A stretch of 64,000 nt of DNA from Enterobacter hormaechei ATCC 49162 (GCF_001875655.1 NZ_MKEQ01000001.1:992001-1056000), one strand, 5' to 3'. Positions 31,820 through 40,526 are shown, numbered from the stretch's first letter. The notes: generated by a model from the sequence alone, not told the origin. Numbers and translations: made by a program.

Positions 31820-33007
31820 ATGACTACTGCTATTCAACCTTCCGGGAAACAGGGTGCGCTGCTGGTTGCAGGCATCCTGATGATTGCCACGACGCTGCGC
31901 GTCACCTTTACCGGCGTTGCCCCCCTGCTCGACACCATTCGACAGGACTATGGCTTAAGCACGGCGCAAACCGGCCTCCTCACGACGCTGCCCCTGCTGG
32001 CCTTCGCCTTGATCTCTCCCCTTGCCGCAGGCGTCGCCCGGCGCCTGGGCATGGAGCGCAGCCTTTTTATCGCTCTGCTGCTGATTTGCATCGGGATTGG
32101 CGTACGTTCGCTGCCGTCGGCCTCGCTGTTGTTTATCGGTACGGCGATCGTGGGCTGCGGAATTGCGCTGGGCAATGTCCTGTTACCCGGATTAATCAAA
32201 CGCGATTTCCCGGGCCAGGTCGCAAAACTCACGGGGGCGTATTCGCTGACGATGGGGGCCGCCGCCGCCGCAGGGTCGGCGCTGATCGTCCCGCTGTCGC
32301 TGGGGAGTGCTGGCTGGCACGGGGCGCTGTTGATGCTGATGTTCTTCCCGCTGGTGGCGCTGCTGCTGTGGTTACCGCAATGGCGCAACAGACCAGCCGC
32401 CACCCTGACCGGAGCGGGCGCGTTGCACAATCGGGCTATCTGGCGCTCCGCCCTCGCCTGGCAGGTGACGCTTTTTCTGGGCATTAACTCGCTGATTTAC
32501 TACGTCATTATCGGCTGGTTACCCGCGATTCTGCTTAGCCATGGCTACAGTGAAACGCAGGCTGGCTCCATGCACGGGCTTCTCCAGCTGGCAACCGCTG
32601 TCCCCGGTCTCGCCATTCCGCTGATCCTGCACCGTCTTCACGATCAGCGTGGCATTGCCGGGCTGGTCGCCCTGATGTGCGCCGTCAGCGCAGCCGGGTT
32701 CTGGTTCGCGCCGGGGCTGGCCGTCGTCTGGACGCTGGTGTTTGGCTTTGGATCCGGCGCCACCATGATCCTCGGTTTGACGTTTATCGGGCTGCGCGCC
32801 AGCTCGGCCCATCAGGCCGCGGCGCTCTCCGGCATGGCACAGTCAATTGGCTATCTTCTGGCGGCCTGCGGTCCACCGCTGATGGGGAAAATTCACGATA
32901 CCGCCGGAGACTGGCGCATTCCGCTGCTCGCCTGTGCGCTGGCCGCGGTGGTGATGGCCCTGTGCGGCATGCTTGCCGGGCGTGACCGGGAGATCACACC
33001 CCGCTGA
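31820..33007 (+). CDS. nimT: MFS exporter NimT (2-nitroimidazole efflux)
   Basis: 395 residues, about 12 membrane helices. The match to E. coli NimT (YeaN) is strong: [80 protein letters not shown]. In E. coli it exports 2-nitroimidazole and belongs to the cyanate-transporter-like group of MFS proteins. Induction through NimR is expected from the divergent arrangement. Confidence 0.9.
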   Translation: MTTAIQPSGKQGALLVAGILMIATTLRVTFTGVAPLLDTIRQDYGLSTAQTGLLTTLPLLAFALISPLAAGVARRLGMERSLFIALLLICIGIGVRSLPSASLLFIGTAIVGCGIALGNVLLPGLIKRDFPGQVAKLTGAYSLTMGAAAAAGSALIVPLSLGSAGWHGALLMLMFFPLVALLLWLPQWRNRPAATLTGAGALHNRAIWRSALAWQVTLFLGINSLIYYVIIGWLPAILLSHGYSETQAGSMHGLLQLATAVPGLAIPLILHRLHDQRGIAGLVALMCAVSAAGFWFAPGLAVVWTLVFGFGSGATMILGLTFIGLRASSAHQAAALSGMAQSIGYLLAACGPPLMGKIHDTAGDWRIPLLACALAAVVMALCGMLAGRDREITPR

Positions 33008-33015
33008 CACACAAG

Positions 33016-33039
33016 GCAGACCTGACGGTCTGCTTTTTT
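33016..33039 (+). terminator. Terminator of nimT
   Basis: Stem GCAGACC/GGTCTGC with a 4-base loop and six T, starting 9 bases after the nimT stop and touching the end of the convergent amidotransferase gene. Confidence 0.9.
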
Positions 33040-33745
33040 ATCCCTGCGCCGCCCGGAGCATGGCCTGTACCAGCACGACCGGACGCCCTTGCAGCGCAGC
33101 TCGCTCATGCTGGAACAGGGTAATCACAAAGAAGGGATGGGTCACCAGCTCTGCCGCGCGGATCTCGCCCTGCTCGTCCCAGCCCGTTACGCGCATGTCG
33201 CCCTGCTCAAGCTGGCTGGCAAACTCAGGTGAGACGCCGTAATTGCAGTGATACCCTTCCTGAATTTCCGGCTTGCCGTACGCTCTGGCAATCAGCGTGT
33301 TGTTCCGCAGTTCGATCGCGTCGGTTTTTTCCACCAGCGAACAGGTTAGCGGCGCAATCACCATCCTCCCTTCGGTATCCGTTTCGGCATGGCCTGCATC
33401 GTGCCAGCCCAGAACATTACGCGCATACTCAATCAACGCATGCTGGAACCCGCCGCAGGTGCCGAGAAAAGGAATGCTGTTCTCACGCGCGTAACGTGCC
33501 GCAATAAATGCCGCCTCGGTGTTTTTATACGGGCTTGCCGGTACCAGCCAGATGGCATCGTACCCGACCAGGTCTTCGGGGCTGGTCAGCTCAGGCGTGG
33601 CGAGCCAGTCATAATCAGCGGTGAGATCCAGAACCGCAGCGGCGTCGTCAATTGCCAGCGGGATCGCCTGGTGCGCAATAACATCGGGATTGTAATCACC
33701 TACCAGCGCAATGCGCAGCGTTGTTTTAACCGGGGAGAGTTCCAT
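33038..33745 (-). CDS. Class I glutamine-amidotransferase-like protein
   Basis: 235 residues resembling the C-terminal glutaminase domain of CTP synthase, but standing alone. The nucleophile Cys is in FLGTCGGFQHALIEYARNVL; the downstream histidine region is HPFFVITLFQHERAALQGRP, and EYHCNYG-like QEGYHCNYGVSP is also typical. Databases name this group CTP-synthase C-terminal region-related (seleno)proteins. The synthetase half is missing, so its partner and substrate are unknown. AAGGA precedes the ATG by 7 bases. Confidence 0.8.
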   Translation of the reverse strand: MELSPVKTTLRIALVGDYNPDVIAHQAIPLAIDDAAAVLDLTADYDWLATPELTSPEDLVGYDAIWLVPASPYKNTEAAFIAARYARENSIPFLGTCGGFQHALIEYARNVLGWHDAGHAETDTEGRMVIAPLTCSLVEKTDAIELRNNTLIARAYGKPEIQEGYHCNYGVSPEFASQLEQGDMRVTGWDEQGEIRAAELVTHPFFVITLFQHERAALQGRPVVLVQAMLRAAQG

Positions 33746-33896
33746 GAGAGATTCCTTATGCAGGAGGATTTTCAGATAACATAAGGAACCTCAGACTACC
33801 GATCTTTTGCAATTATCACAATACCTTAAATTGGGTGGATAAACGCCGGGTGCTATAGTGTTCTTGCTGAAGGTCGTAAGGAAATGAGGAGGACCC

Positions 33897-34241
33897 ATGA
33901 TTCAATGTAAACGCGTGTATGAGCAGGCGACCTCAAAAGACGGTTACCGGATCCTGGTCGACAGACTCTGGCCGCGAGGGATAAAAAAGAGCGACCTTGC
34001 GTATGATGAGTGGTGTAAAGCGCTAACGCCGTCCAGCGAACTACGAAAAGCTTTCCACAGTGAAACGATCGATTTCACCGCGTTCAGTGAGGCCTATCGA
34101 AAAGAGCTGGCGCAGCATCAGGATGAAGGCAAACGCCTTGCGGCCCTCGCCCGACAGCAGACCGTGACGCTACTCTATGGGGCGAAAAATACGGAGCAGA
34201 ATCACGCCCGGGTGCTGGCAGACTGGCTGCGTAAACTGTGA
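33897..34241 (+). CDS. yeaO: DUF488 family protein YeaO
   Basis: 114 residues, matching E. coli YeaO: CKRVYEQATSKDGYRILVDR, LWPRGIKKSDLAYDEW, TLLYGAKNTEQNHARVL. Small cytoplasmic DUF488 protein of unknown function. A strong AGGAGG lies 6 bases before the ATG. The gap before it (33746-33896) shows no other gene. Confidence 0.92.
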   Translation: MIQCKRVYEQATSKDGYRILVDRLWPRGIKKSDLAYDEWCKALTPSSELRKAFHSETIDFTAFSEAYRKELAQHQDEGKRLAALARQQTVTLLYGAKNTEQNHARVLADWLRKL

Positions 34242-34547
34242 TTAACCGATCGCCAGTTCATCAACGATGTGTGGCATCTCGTCCGGAGTAAGCGGCATCA
34301 GATGTTCCGGGCGAACAAACGCAAAACCGTGCTGGTTATCAAACGCGTAGACATCACCGGTGACCAGCCACAGCGCACGCGCTGACGTGGCGGGTAATTG
34401 CGTCATGACGCCGTTAACCGGGTTCACAAAACGCTGGCCCGGCTGACAAAGGCCAAACAGCTCCACGGATTTACCGATATTTCGACGGCCTGCCGTCGTA
34501 CGCGCACCCACGATCATCGCCATGCTGCCCGGTTTTAACTGAAACAT
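34242..34547 (-). CDS. Hypothetical protein
   Basis: 101 residues, MFQLKPGSMAMIVGARTTAG, then RFVNPVNGVMTQLPATSA and FAFVRPEHLMPLTPDEMP. No family recognised. The beta-rich N-terminus, with the pattern G-S-M-A-M-I-V-G-A-R, resembles small phage-borne regulatory or SH3-like proteins. It meets yeaO tail to tail with no gap. It is not part of the E. coli gene order at this point. Confidence 0.6.
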   Translation of the reverse strand: MFQLKPGSMAMIVGARTTAGRRNIGKSVELFGLCQPGQRFVNPVNGVMTQLPATSARALWLVTGDVYAFDNQHGFAFVRPEHLMPLTPDEMPHIVDELAIG

Positions 34548-34627
34548 ACTTCTTCTCGCACACGTACTGCCAGAAACTGGCTAAGAATAATCCTAAAGAG
34601 AAGTGTATCGCAGTTTTATTGCCGTTG

Positions 34628-34882
34628 TCATCTGGTCGGTTGCGGGTGATCGCGGCGGTAGAGATCCCATTCATCGATCACTTCCCCGCCCGGCAGTTTG
34701 CACTCGGTGCGAACGCCCTGAGGACTTTGAACAGGAATTTGCTCTCCCCCTTTCTCAAGACAGTACACTGACGCCGGGTTGGCCATACCGATAGCGTGCG
34801 GCGGCTGAGGCGCATCAGGAGGGGTTGTCTTTGTTGAGCAGGCGGCCAGCGGTAACGCCAGCGCCAGAAGAAGATATTTCAT
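34628..34882 (-). CDS. yoaF: DUF333 lipoprotein YoaF
   Basis: 84 residues starting MKYLLLALALPLAACSTKTT, with lipobox LAAC. The DUF333 core IGMANPASVYCLEKGGEQI, then VRTECKLPGGEVIDEW, matches E. coli YoaF (84 residues). Predicted outer-membrane lipoprotein of unknown role. Three ATGs lie in a row; the third (34882) has AGGA 8 bases upstream. Confidence 0.9.
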   Translation of the reverse strand: MKYLLLALALPLAACSTKTTPPDAPQPPHAIGMANPASVYCLEKGGEQIPVQSPQGVRTECKLPGGEVIDEWDLYRRDHPQPTR

Positions 34883-34933
34883 CATCATGATCCTTCAGGT
34901 GTTTTGAAAACGTCAGAGTAACGGGTCATTGCC

Positions 34934-34982
34934 GTTTTCTCCATGTTTTCTCCATTAAACCTACACTATTTCCCCCTATAGT
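34934..34982 (+). promoter_or_regulatory. Promoter with tandem 11-base repeat
   Basis: GTTTTCTCCAT is repeated exactly at 34934-34944 and 34945-34955, one helical turn apart, followed by a good -10 box TATAGT (34977-34982). There is no good -35 box, so an activator binding the repeats is likely. It directs the candidate RNA that follows. Confidence 0.5.
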
Positions 34983-34987
34983 AGGGC

Positions 34988-35065
34988 CTGTTCTCACTCT
35001 GACCAGAGAACATCATTCCGTAATCAAGATGTTTTGCCCCGATCTCCGCATCGGGGCTTTTTTTT
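34988..35065 (+). ncRNA. Candidate small RNA ending at strong terminator
   Basis: Between the -10 box at 34977-34982 and the dgcP start there is a perfect terminator: GCCCCGAT (35036-35043), 6-base loop, ATCGGGGC (35050-35057), eight T. A transcript from about 34988 would be close to 78 bases, with a short unstructured 5' part and a terminator with a U8 tail as Hfq-binding RNAs have. The terminator cannot serve yoaF, which reads the other way, and lies before dgcP. The name of any known RNA does not come to mind. Confidence 0.5.
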
Positions 35066-35196
35066 GCCTGTCCCCCAGCCCGCTTCCCGAAGAATATATA
35101 AAATTTTTCTCATTCATGTTTTACTATGGCCGGAGTCTATATTTTCAGCATAACATGCAGATACAGAGGTCTTCTGCATGGGAGTTAACCTGCCTC

Positions 35197-36225
35197 ATGT
35201 CAGATATCATTCTTGCCCGTGTTTCAGAAACCCTCTCCACTGAGCAATCTCTCGACAGTCTGGTGCGTCAGCTACTGGAAATGCTGGAAATTGTGACGGA
35301 TATGGAATCAACCTACCTGACGAAAATCGATATTAATGCGCGTTTGCAGCATATATTGTACGCCCGTAACAGCAAGCAAATGCAGATCCCGGAAGGGTTC
35401 AGCGTGCCCTGGGACGAAACGCTGTGTAAGCGCGCCATTGATAGCGATACGGTGTTCAGTAACGAGGTGCCCGAACGCTGGCCGGAGTGTGAAGCGGCAA
35501 AAGCACTGGGTATTACAACCTATATGAGCGTGCCGGTTCATCTTGCGGACGGTTCTCTGTACGGCACGCTTTGCGCTGCCAGCACCGCGCAAAAACAGTT
35601 CAGCGAGCGTGGCGAGCAGGTGATCAGACTCTTTGCCGGGTTAATTGGTCAGTACATCCAGAAAGAGTCGCTTGTGCTTCAGCTTCGCGAAGCAAACGCG
35701 GCGCTCATTGCCCACTCTTACACCGACGCCCTCACCGGCCTGCCGAATCGCCGCGCTATTTTTGAAAATCTCACCACCCTGTTCTCACTGGCGCGCCACC
35801 TTAACCGCAAGGTCATGATGGCCTTTATTGACCTCGATGATTTCAAGCGAATCAATGACCAGTACGGGCATGAGGCGGGCGATCGGTTCCTCGTACAGGT
35901 CGGCAGGCGACTGACGCACGAGCAAACGCAGGATGAGATTATCGGCCGACTCGGCGGCGATGAATTTCTGGTTGCCAGCCTGAGTCACGGCGATGATGGC
36001 GACGCCAGCACAGAGGTCAACGCAATCAAAACCCGCCTCAATAGCCGCATTGCGGGTGAATACGGGTTAGGTAATGCCACTATTCTCTATCCTGGAGCAA
36101 GCCTTGGCGTCGTTATCGTTGATCCTCACAGCACTGATGAAGATAGCGCCCTGCGCACCGCAGACCTCGCGATGTATCAGGATAAAAAAGGGAAAAGCAA
36201 AACAGGCTTTGTCGCGTTAGATTAA
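35197..36225 (+). CDS. dgcP: Diguanylate cyclase DgcP (GAF-GGDEF)
   Basis: 342 residues, matching E. coli DgcP (YeaP, 341). The N-terminal GAF domain covers about 10-155 (YLTKIDINARLQHILYARN, LGITTYMSVPVHLADGSLYG). The C-terminal GGDEF domain starts with YTDALTGLPNRRAIFENLTT and has the active signature GRLGGDEFLVAS, so it should make cyclic di-GMP. The frame is open back to 35029, but MSDIILARVSE at 35197 matches the family start; the terminator at 35036-35065 also rules out the longer start. DgcP in E. coli locates to cell poles. Confidence 0.93.
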   Translation: MSDIILARVSETLSTEQSLDSLVRQLLEMLEIVTDMESTYLTKIDINARLQHILYARNSKQMQIPEGFSVPWDETLCKRAIDSDTVFSNEVPERWPECEAAKALGITTYMSVPVHLADGSLYGTLCAASTAQKQFSERGEQVIRLFAGLIGQYIQKESLVLQLREANAALIAHSYTDALTGLPNRRAIFENLTTLFSLARHLNRKVMMAFIDLDDFKRINDQYGHEAGDRFLVQVGRRLTHEQTQDEIIGRLGGDEFLVASLSHGDDGDASTEVNAIKTRLNSRIAGEYGLGNATILYPGASLGVVIVDPHSTDEDSALRTADLAMYQDKKGKSKTGFVALD

Positions 36226-36270
36226 AACCGTACACTCTACGGCCTTATAGAAACTCAAACAGGTGATGGC

Positions 36271-36369
36271 ATGAGAATAGGGATCCTCTTTCCGGTGGTT
36301 ATTTTTATCACGGCGGTGGTGTTTTTAGGCTGGTTTTTCATCGGCGGTTACGCCGCGCCGGGAGCATAA
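36271..36369 (+). CDS. yoaK: Small membrane protein YoaK
   Basis: 32 residues, MRIGILFPVVIFITAVVFLG followed by WFFIGGYAAPGA, nearly identical to E. coli YoaK. One membrane helix. It follows dgcP by 45 bases and its stop abuts the yoaJ start. Function unknown. Confidence 0.9.
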   Translation: MRIGILFPVVIFITAVVFLGWFFIGGYAAPGA

Positions 36370-36444
36370 ATGAGAAAAACGACCCTCATCATGCTGATTG
36401 TCGCCATCGTGGCCGTCGCCGGAACGCAGCTAGGCTGGTGGTAA
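36370..36444 (+). CDS. yoaJ: Small membrane protein YoaJ
   Basis: 24 residues, MRKTTLIMLIVAIVAVAGTQ followed by LGWW, matching E. coli YoaJ. The ATG directly follows the yoaK TAA, so the two tiny membrane proteins are made from one message. Function unknown. Confidence 0.9.
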   Translation: MRKTTLIMLIVAIVAVAGTQLGWW

Positions 36445-36454
36445 CGCCCAACGT

Positions 36455-36483
36455 AAAAAGGCCGCCGTCAGGCAGCCTTTTTT
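36455..36483 (+). terminator. Terminator after yoaKJ
   Basis: Hairpin AAAGGC/GCCTTT with a loop containing a second short pairing, followed by T. It also lies 15 bases from the yeaQ stop on the opposite strand. Confidence 0.7.
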
Positions 36484-36497
36484 AACACAGGTCAGAT

Positions 36498-36746
36498 TTA
36501 GCTTTTGATTTTTCTGTAGATAAACAGAACCACCAGCGCGCCAATCACCGCGACGACAAAGCTGCCGAAGTTGAAGCCATCAACTCTGCCAAAGCCGAAC
36601 AGGGTACTGATCCAGCCACCGACGACTGCACCCACAATCCCCAGAATGATCGTGACGATGAAACCGCCGCCATCTTTGCCCGGCATGATCCACTTCGCCA
36701 GGATCCCCGCAATCAGCCCAAAGATAATCCAGGATAAAATTCCCAT
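36498..36746 (-). CDS. yeaQ: GlsB/YeaQ/YmgE family membrane protein
   Basis: 82 residues, MGILSWIIFGLIAGILAKWI, then MPGKDGGGFIVTIILGIVGA; three hydrophobic segments. Matches E. coli YeaQ over its length. Members are stress-induced small inner-membrane proteins once called transglycosylase-associated; biochemical function is not established. AGAGAGGAAAG precedes the ATG. Confidence 0.93.
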   Translation of the reverse strand: MGILSWIIFGLIAGILAKWIMPGKDGGGFIVTIILGIVGAVVGGWISTLFGFGRVDGFNFGSFVVAVIGALVVLFIYRKIKS

Positions 36747-36824
36747 AGCTTTCCTCTCTGTATGGTTTTTGTCATTAAATCAACGACACAGAAAAGGATA
36801 GCACAGGATCTGAGAAAGGAAATT

Positions 36825-36840
36825 TGTGATAAGAATCACA
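36825..36840. promoter_or_regulatory. Perfect CRP-type site
   Basis: TGTGA-TAAGAA-TCACA is a perfect match to the CRP core, with matching flanks (TT before, TGG after). It is centred at 36832.5. It could act rightward on the candidate RNA at about 36869-37029 (class II spacing, with AATATG at 36857-36862 as -10) or leftward on yeaQ, whose start is about 80 bases away. Confidence 0.65.
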
Positions 36841-36868
36841 TGGTTCGTTTGAGTGAAATATGAGCAGC

Positions 36869-37029
36869 AAAAAATTGTCGTTCCACACTCATCGTGGGGT
36901 TGCATCTTTTACTGAGAAAGATTATCTTTCTCATTACTGAATAGTTGAGCAAATCACTCAGGTATTCAGTACGACATTGCTCACATTGCTTCCAGTATTT
37001 CTTGCCCACTTTTGAGTGGGCTTTTTTTT
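36869..37029 (+). ncRNA. Candidate CRP-controlled small RNA
   Basis: Downstream of the CRP site lie hairpins GAGAAAG/CTTTCTC (36914-36934 region) and CTGAATA/TATTCAG (36937-36969 region), then the terminator GCCCACT/AGTGGGC with eight T ending near 37029. The start is estimated from the CRP and -10 positions. A 26-codon frame (36860-36940, MSSKKLSFHTHRGVASFTEK...) exists but lacks a clear ribosome site. No neighbouring gene needs this terminator. Confidence 0.45.
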
Positions 37030-37116
37030 GCCTGAAACCACCAAAATCTGGCGTTTTATTTGTGAGAGTGAAACGCTAATCTCTGTGGCTCCTGAACAGC
37101 AAAAAACGTTGATAAC

Positions 37117-37209
37117 ATGAACGTATCGAGCAAGTTTGTCATCTGTCTTAATCTTGTTTCTGCCAGTACGCTACTGTTACTGCTCTCTACACGGTATGAG
37201 TGGTTCTGA
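37117..37209 (+). CDS. Possible 30-residue membrane peptide
   Basis: ATG 37117 opens a 30-codon frame MNVSSKFVICLNLVSASTLL followed by LLLSTRYEWF: a short basic start and one hydrophobic helix, like other enterobacterial mini-membrane proteins. No good ribosome-binding site is seen, so it remains doubtful. The rest of 37030-37333 shows no other gene; it should hold the promoter of the EAL gene. Confidence 0.3.
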   Translation: MNVSSKFVICLNLVSASTLLLLLSTRYEWF

Positions 37210-37333
37210 AATGAACGGAGCCTGGCACGGTGGCTTTCATTTCAGTTCCGGGCAGGCTCAACTCTCATACTTGTAGCTTTTATGACCTGTGTTAAGATCC
37301 CTGCACCTCAGGACGTGGCGGGACAGCAGGAAA

Positions 37334-38833
37334 ATGAAGAAGGCCATAGCCGTTGCTATCATCTCAACCTTTATGGTCGTCCTGTCGCTGTATGCGGTTA
37401 ATGCCATTATCGCTGAGCAGCAAAAGAACCGGCAGAGAGATCTCTCCCACACACTCTTAAGCTATTCCGAAGCATTCACGCAAAATATCGCCAGTACGCT
37501 AAAAAATACCTCCGTACAGGGATGCGATAGCGAAAGTCTGAACGTCTACCGAAAATTAAAGATGCGCAGTCTCTATTTCGCCGATGTGGGGTTTATTGAA
37601 AAGGGGAAAATTACCTGCACCGCGTTTTGGGGCAAACTGGCGCATCCCATCACCCTGCCCTCTGAAATACATAAAACCCAGAACGGCTTCAGTCTGGCGC
37701 AATTTTCGCAGAAAGATTTCTTTGTCGGCAATGCGACAATTTATAACCATCTTATTATCTTCACCTCCCGTTCGGCCTACGATAAATTTACACCCGTCAC
37801 TGCCAACTATTCGCTTCGCTCTTCCACTAAAGATTTCGACCGCACCTTTTTCACGGTTACGTCTCCTACAGAAAACCTTAGCCGCTTACAGTCTCTGTTA
37901 TTTACGCTGGCTGTGACGCAGTGCAGTACACGCTGGGATCTGTGCGTTACCGTCACACACCACGATGCCGGACTGGCCTCACTCTCACACATCGTGATGG
38001 TGCTCCTGTGCCTGTTTTTATACTTTATCTGGGTGTCGCTGACGCTATTTTCTCTGCGGCTTTATGAAGACCGGCGTTCTCTGGAGCGAACGCTGGTCAA
38101 GGCGGTGAAAGCGAATACCATCAGCGTTCATTTTCAGCCTGTTATTCGGGTGGCCGATAAGAAAATCGTCGGAGTTGAAGTATTATCAAGATGGCAGGAT
38201 AACAATCACAAAGAGGTTTCTCCTGAGCTGTTTATCCCGTTAATTAAAAAAATTGGCCTGTATAACGTCTATTATCAGAACATGATAAAAAAATCCCTGG
38301 CGGAAATTGCTGCGCTGGCCGCTGAACATCAGTTAATAATTTCGTTGAACGTTGGCCGAACGGAAATTGAAGACGGCAAATTCCTGGCGGTGTTACGCCA
38401 TGAATGCTTACAGAACGCTATACCCTTATCGTTAATCAAAATTGAGTTATCCGAGAACGGCGTTTCCACTTCGGCCATTCTTGAAGAGTTTTGTGAGGAG
38501 CTGACATCGGCAGGCGTCAAAATTTCAATAGACGATTTTGGCGTGCAAAACTCGAATCTGGCCAGGCTATCAAATCTCAAATATGACGAGATTAAGGTAG
38601 ATAAGTCGCTAGTGGACGGCATCAACGAGCACTATAAACAGGATATTCTGGTTATTTTTAGCGACGCGCTCGCTAAACTGCATAAAACCCTCGTTTTTGA
38701 AGGGGTCGAAAGCGAAACGCAATATCAGTTCATCGCGCAGAGATACCCTGATGCTCTCGTACAAGGCTGGTACTTTTCAAAGTCACTCACCCGGCACGAC
38801 CTGGCCAGCCTGCTGGCAGACTCCGCGCGATGA
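37334..38833 (+). CDS. Cyclic-di-GMP phosphodiesterase, CSS-EAL type
   Basis: 499 residues. A membrane helix (about 5-25), a periplasmic CSS-type domain with paired cysteines (SVQGCDSES and KITCTAFWGK), a second helix (about 215-240), then a cytoplasmic EAL domain. The EAL signature reads VGVEVLSRW, with the glutamate kept; further metal and base residues are in NVGRTEIEDG, KIELSEN, SIDDFGVQNSNLARL, IKVDKSLV and FEGVESETQ, so it should be active. CSS-EAL proteins in E. coli sense envelope redox state through DsbA/DsbB. It is not one I can name. ATG 37334 is preceded by CAGGAAA; the frame extends to 37289 without a better site. Confidence 0.85.
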   Translation: MKKAIAVAIISTFMVVLSLYAVNAIIAEQQKNRQRDLSHTLLSYSEAFTQNIASTLKNTSVQGCDSESLNVYRKLKMRSLYFADVGFIEKGKITCTAFWGKLAHPITLPSEIHKTQNGFSLAQFSQKDFFVGNATIYNHLIIFTSRSAYDKFTPVTANYSLRSSTKDFDRTFFTVTSPTENLSRLQSLLFTLAVTQCSTRWDLCVTVTHHDAGLASLSHIVMVLLCLFLYFIWVSLTLFSLRLYEDRRSLERTLVKAVKANTISVHFQPVIRVADKKIVGVEVLSRWQDNNHKEVSPELFIPLIKKIGLYNVYYQNMIKKSLAEIAALAAEHQLIISLNVGRTEIEDGKFLAVLRHECLQNAIPLSLIKIELSENGVSTSAILEEFCEELTSAGVKISIDDFGVQNSNLARLSNLKYDEIKVDKSLVDGINEHYKQDILVIFSDALAKLHKTLVFEGVESETQYQFIAQRYPDALVQGWYFSKSLTRHDLASLLADSAR

Positions 38834-38837
38834 TGCG

Positions 38838-39083
38838 TTATTCATTGCCCCATTGATTCAGGAAGTTTGCAATATCGTCAATGCGATCTTCAGCTATCTC
38901 TGCCTGCACAGCCATCTCCCGCTGCGCCTCTTCACTGATTTCCTCATTGTTATACAGGCGAGTGAGTAGCAGCTGGAAGTAGTGTGCCAGCGGCGTACGC
39001 TCTGCCTCTTCAACCGGTTTCGCCGTTTCAGTCGCATACTCATCGACAATGTCATAATACTTCAGCGGGATATCCTGGTTCAT
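38838..39083 (-). CDS. ymjA: DUF2543 protein YmjA
   Basis: 81 residues, [20 protein letters not shown], then [20 protein letters not shown] and FLNQWGNE, matching E. coli YmjA over its length. Acidic, helical, cytoplasmic, function unknown. In E. coli ymjA is not beside icd, so this adjacency marks a different chromosome order. Confidence 0.9.
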   Translation of the reverse strand: MNQDIPLKYYDIVDEYATETAKPVEEAERTPLAHYFQLLLTRLYNNEEISEEAQREMAVQAEIAEDRIDDIANFLNQWGNE

Positions 39084-39158
39084 AGCGTAGTTTACCTGTT
39101 GTGTGCATAAAAAACGGGAACCCTCAGGCTCCCGTTATCACTTAACCCAGCGAGTGGA

Positions 39159-40409
39159 TTACATGTTTGCGATAATCGCGTCACCAAACTCTGAGCATTT
39201 CAGCAGTTTAGCGCCTTCCATCAGACGTTCAAAGTCATAGGTGACGGTTTTGGCGTTAATCGCGCCTTCCATACCTTTAACGATCAGGTCTGCGGCTTCG
39301 AACCATTCCATATGACGCAGCATCATCTCTGCGGACAGAATGATAGAGCCTGGGTTCACTTTGTCCTGGCCTGCGTATTTAGGTGCAGTACCGTGCGTTG
39401 CTTCGAACAGCGCGCACTCGTCGCCGATGTTCGCGCCCGGGGCGATACCGATACCACCCACCTGTGCGGCCAGCGCATCGGAGATGTAGTCACCATTCAG
39501 GTTCATACAGGCGATCACGTCATACTCAGCAGGACGCAGCAGGATTTGTTGCAGGAACGCATCGGCGATCACATCTTTAATGATGATCTCTTTACCGGTG
39601 TTCGGGTTCTTAATTTTCTGCCATGGGCCGCCGTCGATCAGTTCACCGCCGAACTCTTCGGTCGCCAGCTGGTAGCCCCAGTCTTTGAACGCGCCTTCGG
39701 TGAACTTCATGATGTTGCCTTTGTGAACCAGGGTCACAGAGTCACGGTCATTGGTGATAGCGTATTCGATGGCTGCACGCACCAGACGCTTGGTCCCTTC
39801 TTCGGAGCACGGCTTAATGCCGATGCCGCAATGCTCAGGGAAGCGAATTTTCTTCACGCCCATCTCTTCGCGCAGGAATTTAATCACTTTTTCTGCATCA
39901 GCAGAGTCCGCTTTCCATTCGATACCGGCGTAGATGTCTTCTGAGTTTTCACGGAAGATAACCATGTCGGTCAGTTCCGGGTGCTTAACCGGGCTTGGCG
40001 TGCCCTGGTAGTAACGCACCGGACGCAGACACACATACAGATCCAGTTCCTGACGCAGCGCTACGTTCAGGGAGCGAATGCCGCCGCCTACTGGCGTGGT
40101 CAGAGGGCCTTTGATAGCAACGCGATAGTCGCGGATCAGGTCCAGCGTTTCGGCTGGCAGCCAGACGTCCTGGCCATAAACTTGAGTCGATTTTTCACCG
40201 GTGTAAATTTCCATCCAGGAAATTTTACGCTCGCCTTTGTAGGCTTTCTCAACAGCGGCATCAACCACTTTCAGCATTGCCGGGGTAACGTCTACACCGA
40301 TACCGTCACCTTCAATGAACGGGATAATCGGGTTGTGAGGAACGTTAATCTTGCCGTTTTGCAGGGTGATCTTTTTACCTTCCGCCGGAACAACTACTTT
40401 GCTTTCCAT
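39159..40409 (-). CDS. icd: Isocitrate dehydrogenase (NADP+)
   Basis: 416 residues, as in E. coli. It oxidises isocitrate to 2-oxoglutarate in the TCA cycle. The substrate-loop serine controlled by AceK is in [19 protein letters not shown]; the NADP-binding and metal residues are in [20 protein letters not shown] and [21 protein letters not shown] terminator-like GGGAACCCTCAGGCTCCC hairpin lies at 39117-39135 past the stop. Confidence 0.98.
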   Translation of the reverse strand: MESKVVVPAEGKKITLQNGKINVPHNPIIPFIEGDGIGVDVTPAMLKVVDAAVEKAYKGERKISWMEIYTGEKSTQVYGQDVWLPAETLDLIRDYRVAIKGPLTTPVGGGIRSLNVALRQELDLYVCLRPVRYYQGTPSPVKHPELTDMVIFRENSEDIYAGIEWKADSADAEKVIKFLREEMGVKKIRFPEHCGIGIKPCSEEGTKRLVRAAIEYAITNDRDSVTLVHKGNIMKFTEGAFKDWGYQLATEEFGGELIDGGPWQKIKNPNTGKEIIIKDVIADAFLQQILLRPAEYDVIACMNLNGDYISDALAAQVGGIGIAPGANIGDECALFEATHGTAPKYAGQDKVNPGSIILSAEMMLRHMEWFEAADLIVKGMEGAINAKTVTYDFERLMEGAKLLKCSEFGDAIIANM

Positions 40410-40526
40410 TAACCTCTCCTTCGAGCGCTTCTGGTTGTTACTGATCTTATGTTAATAAATTGTAATGAGCCTTCCGATAGTACCTGATTGTCCGACGCCA
40501 TGAAAGGTCTTCGTTATTAGGCTATA

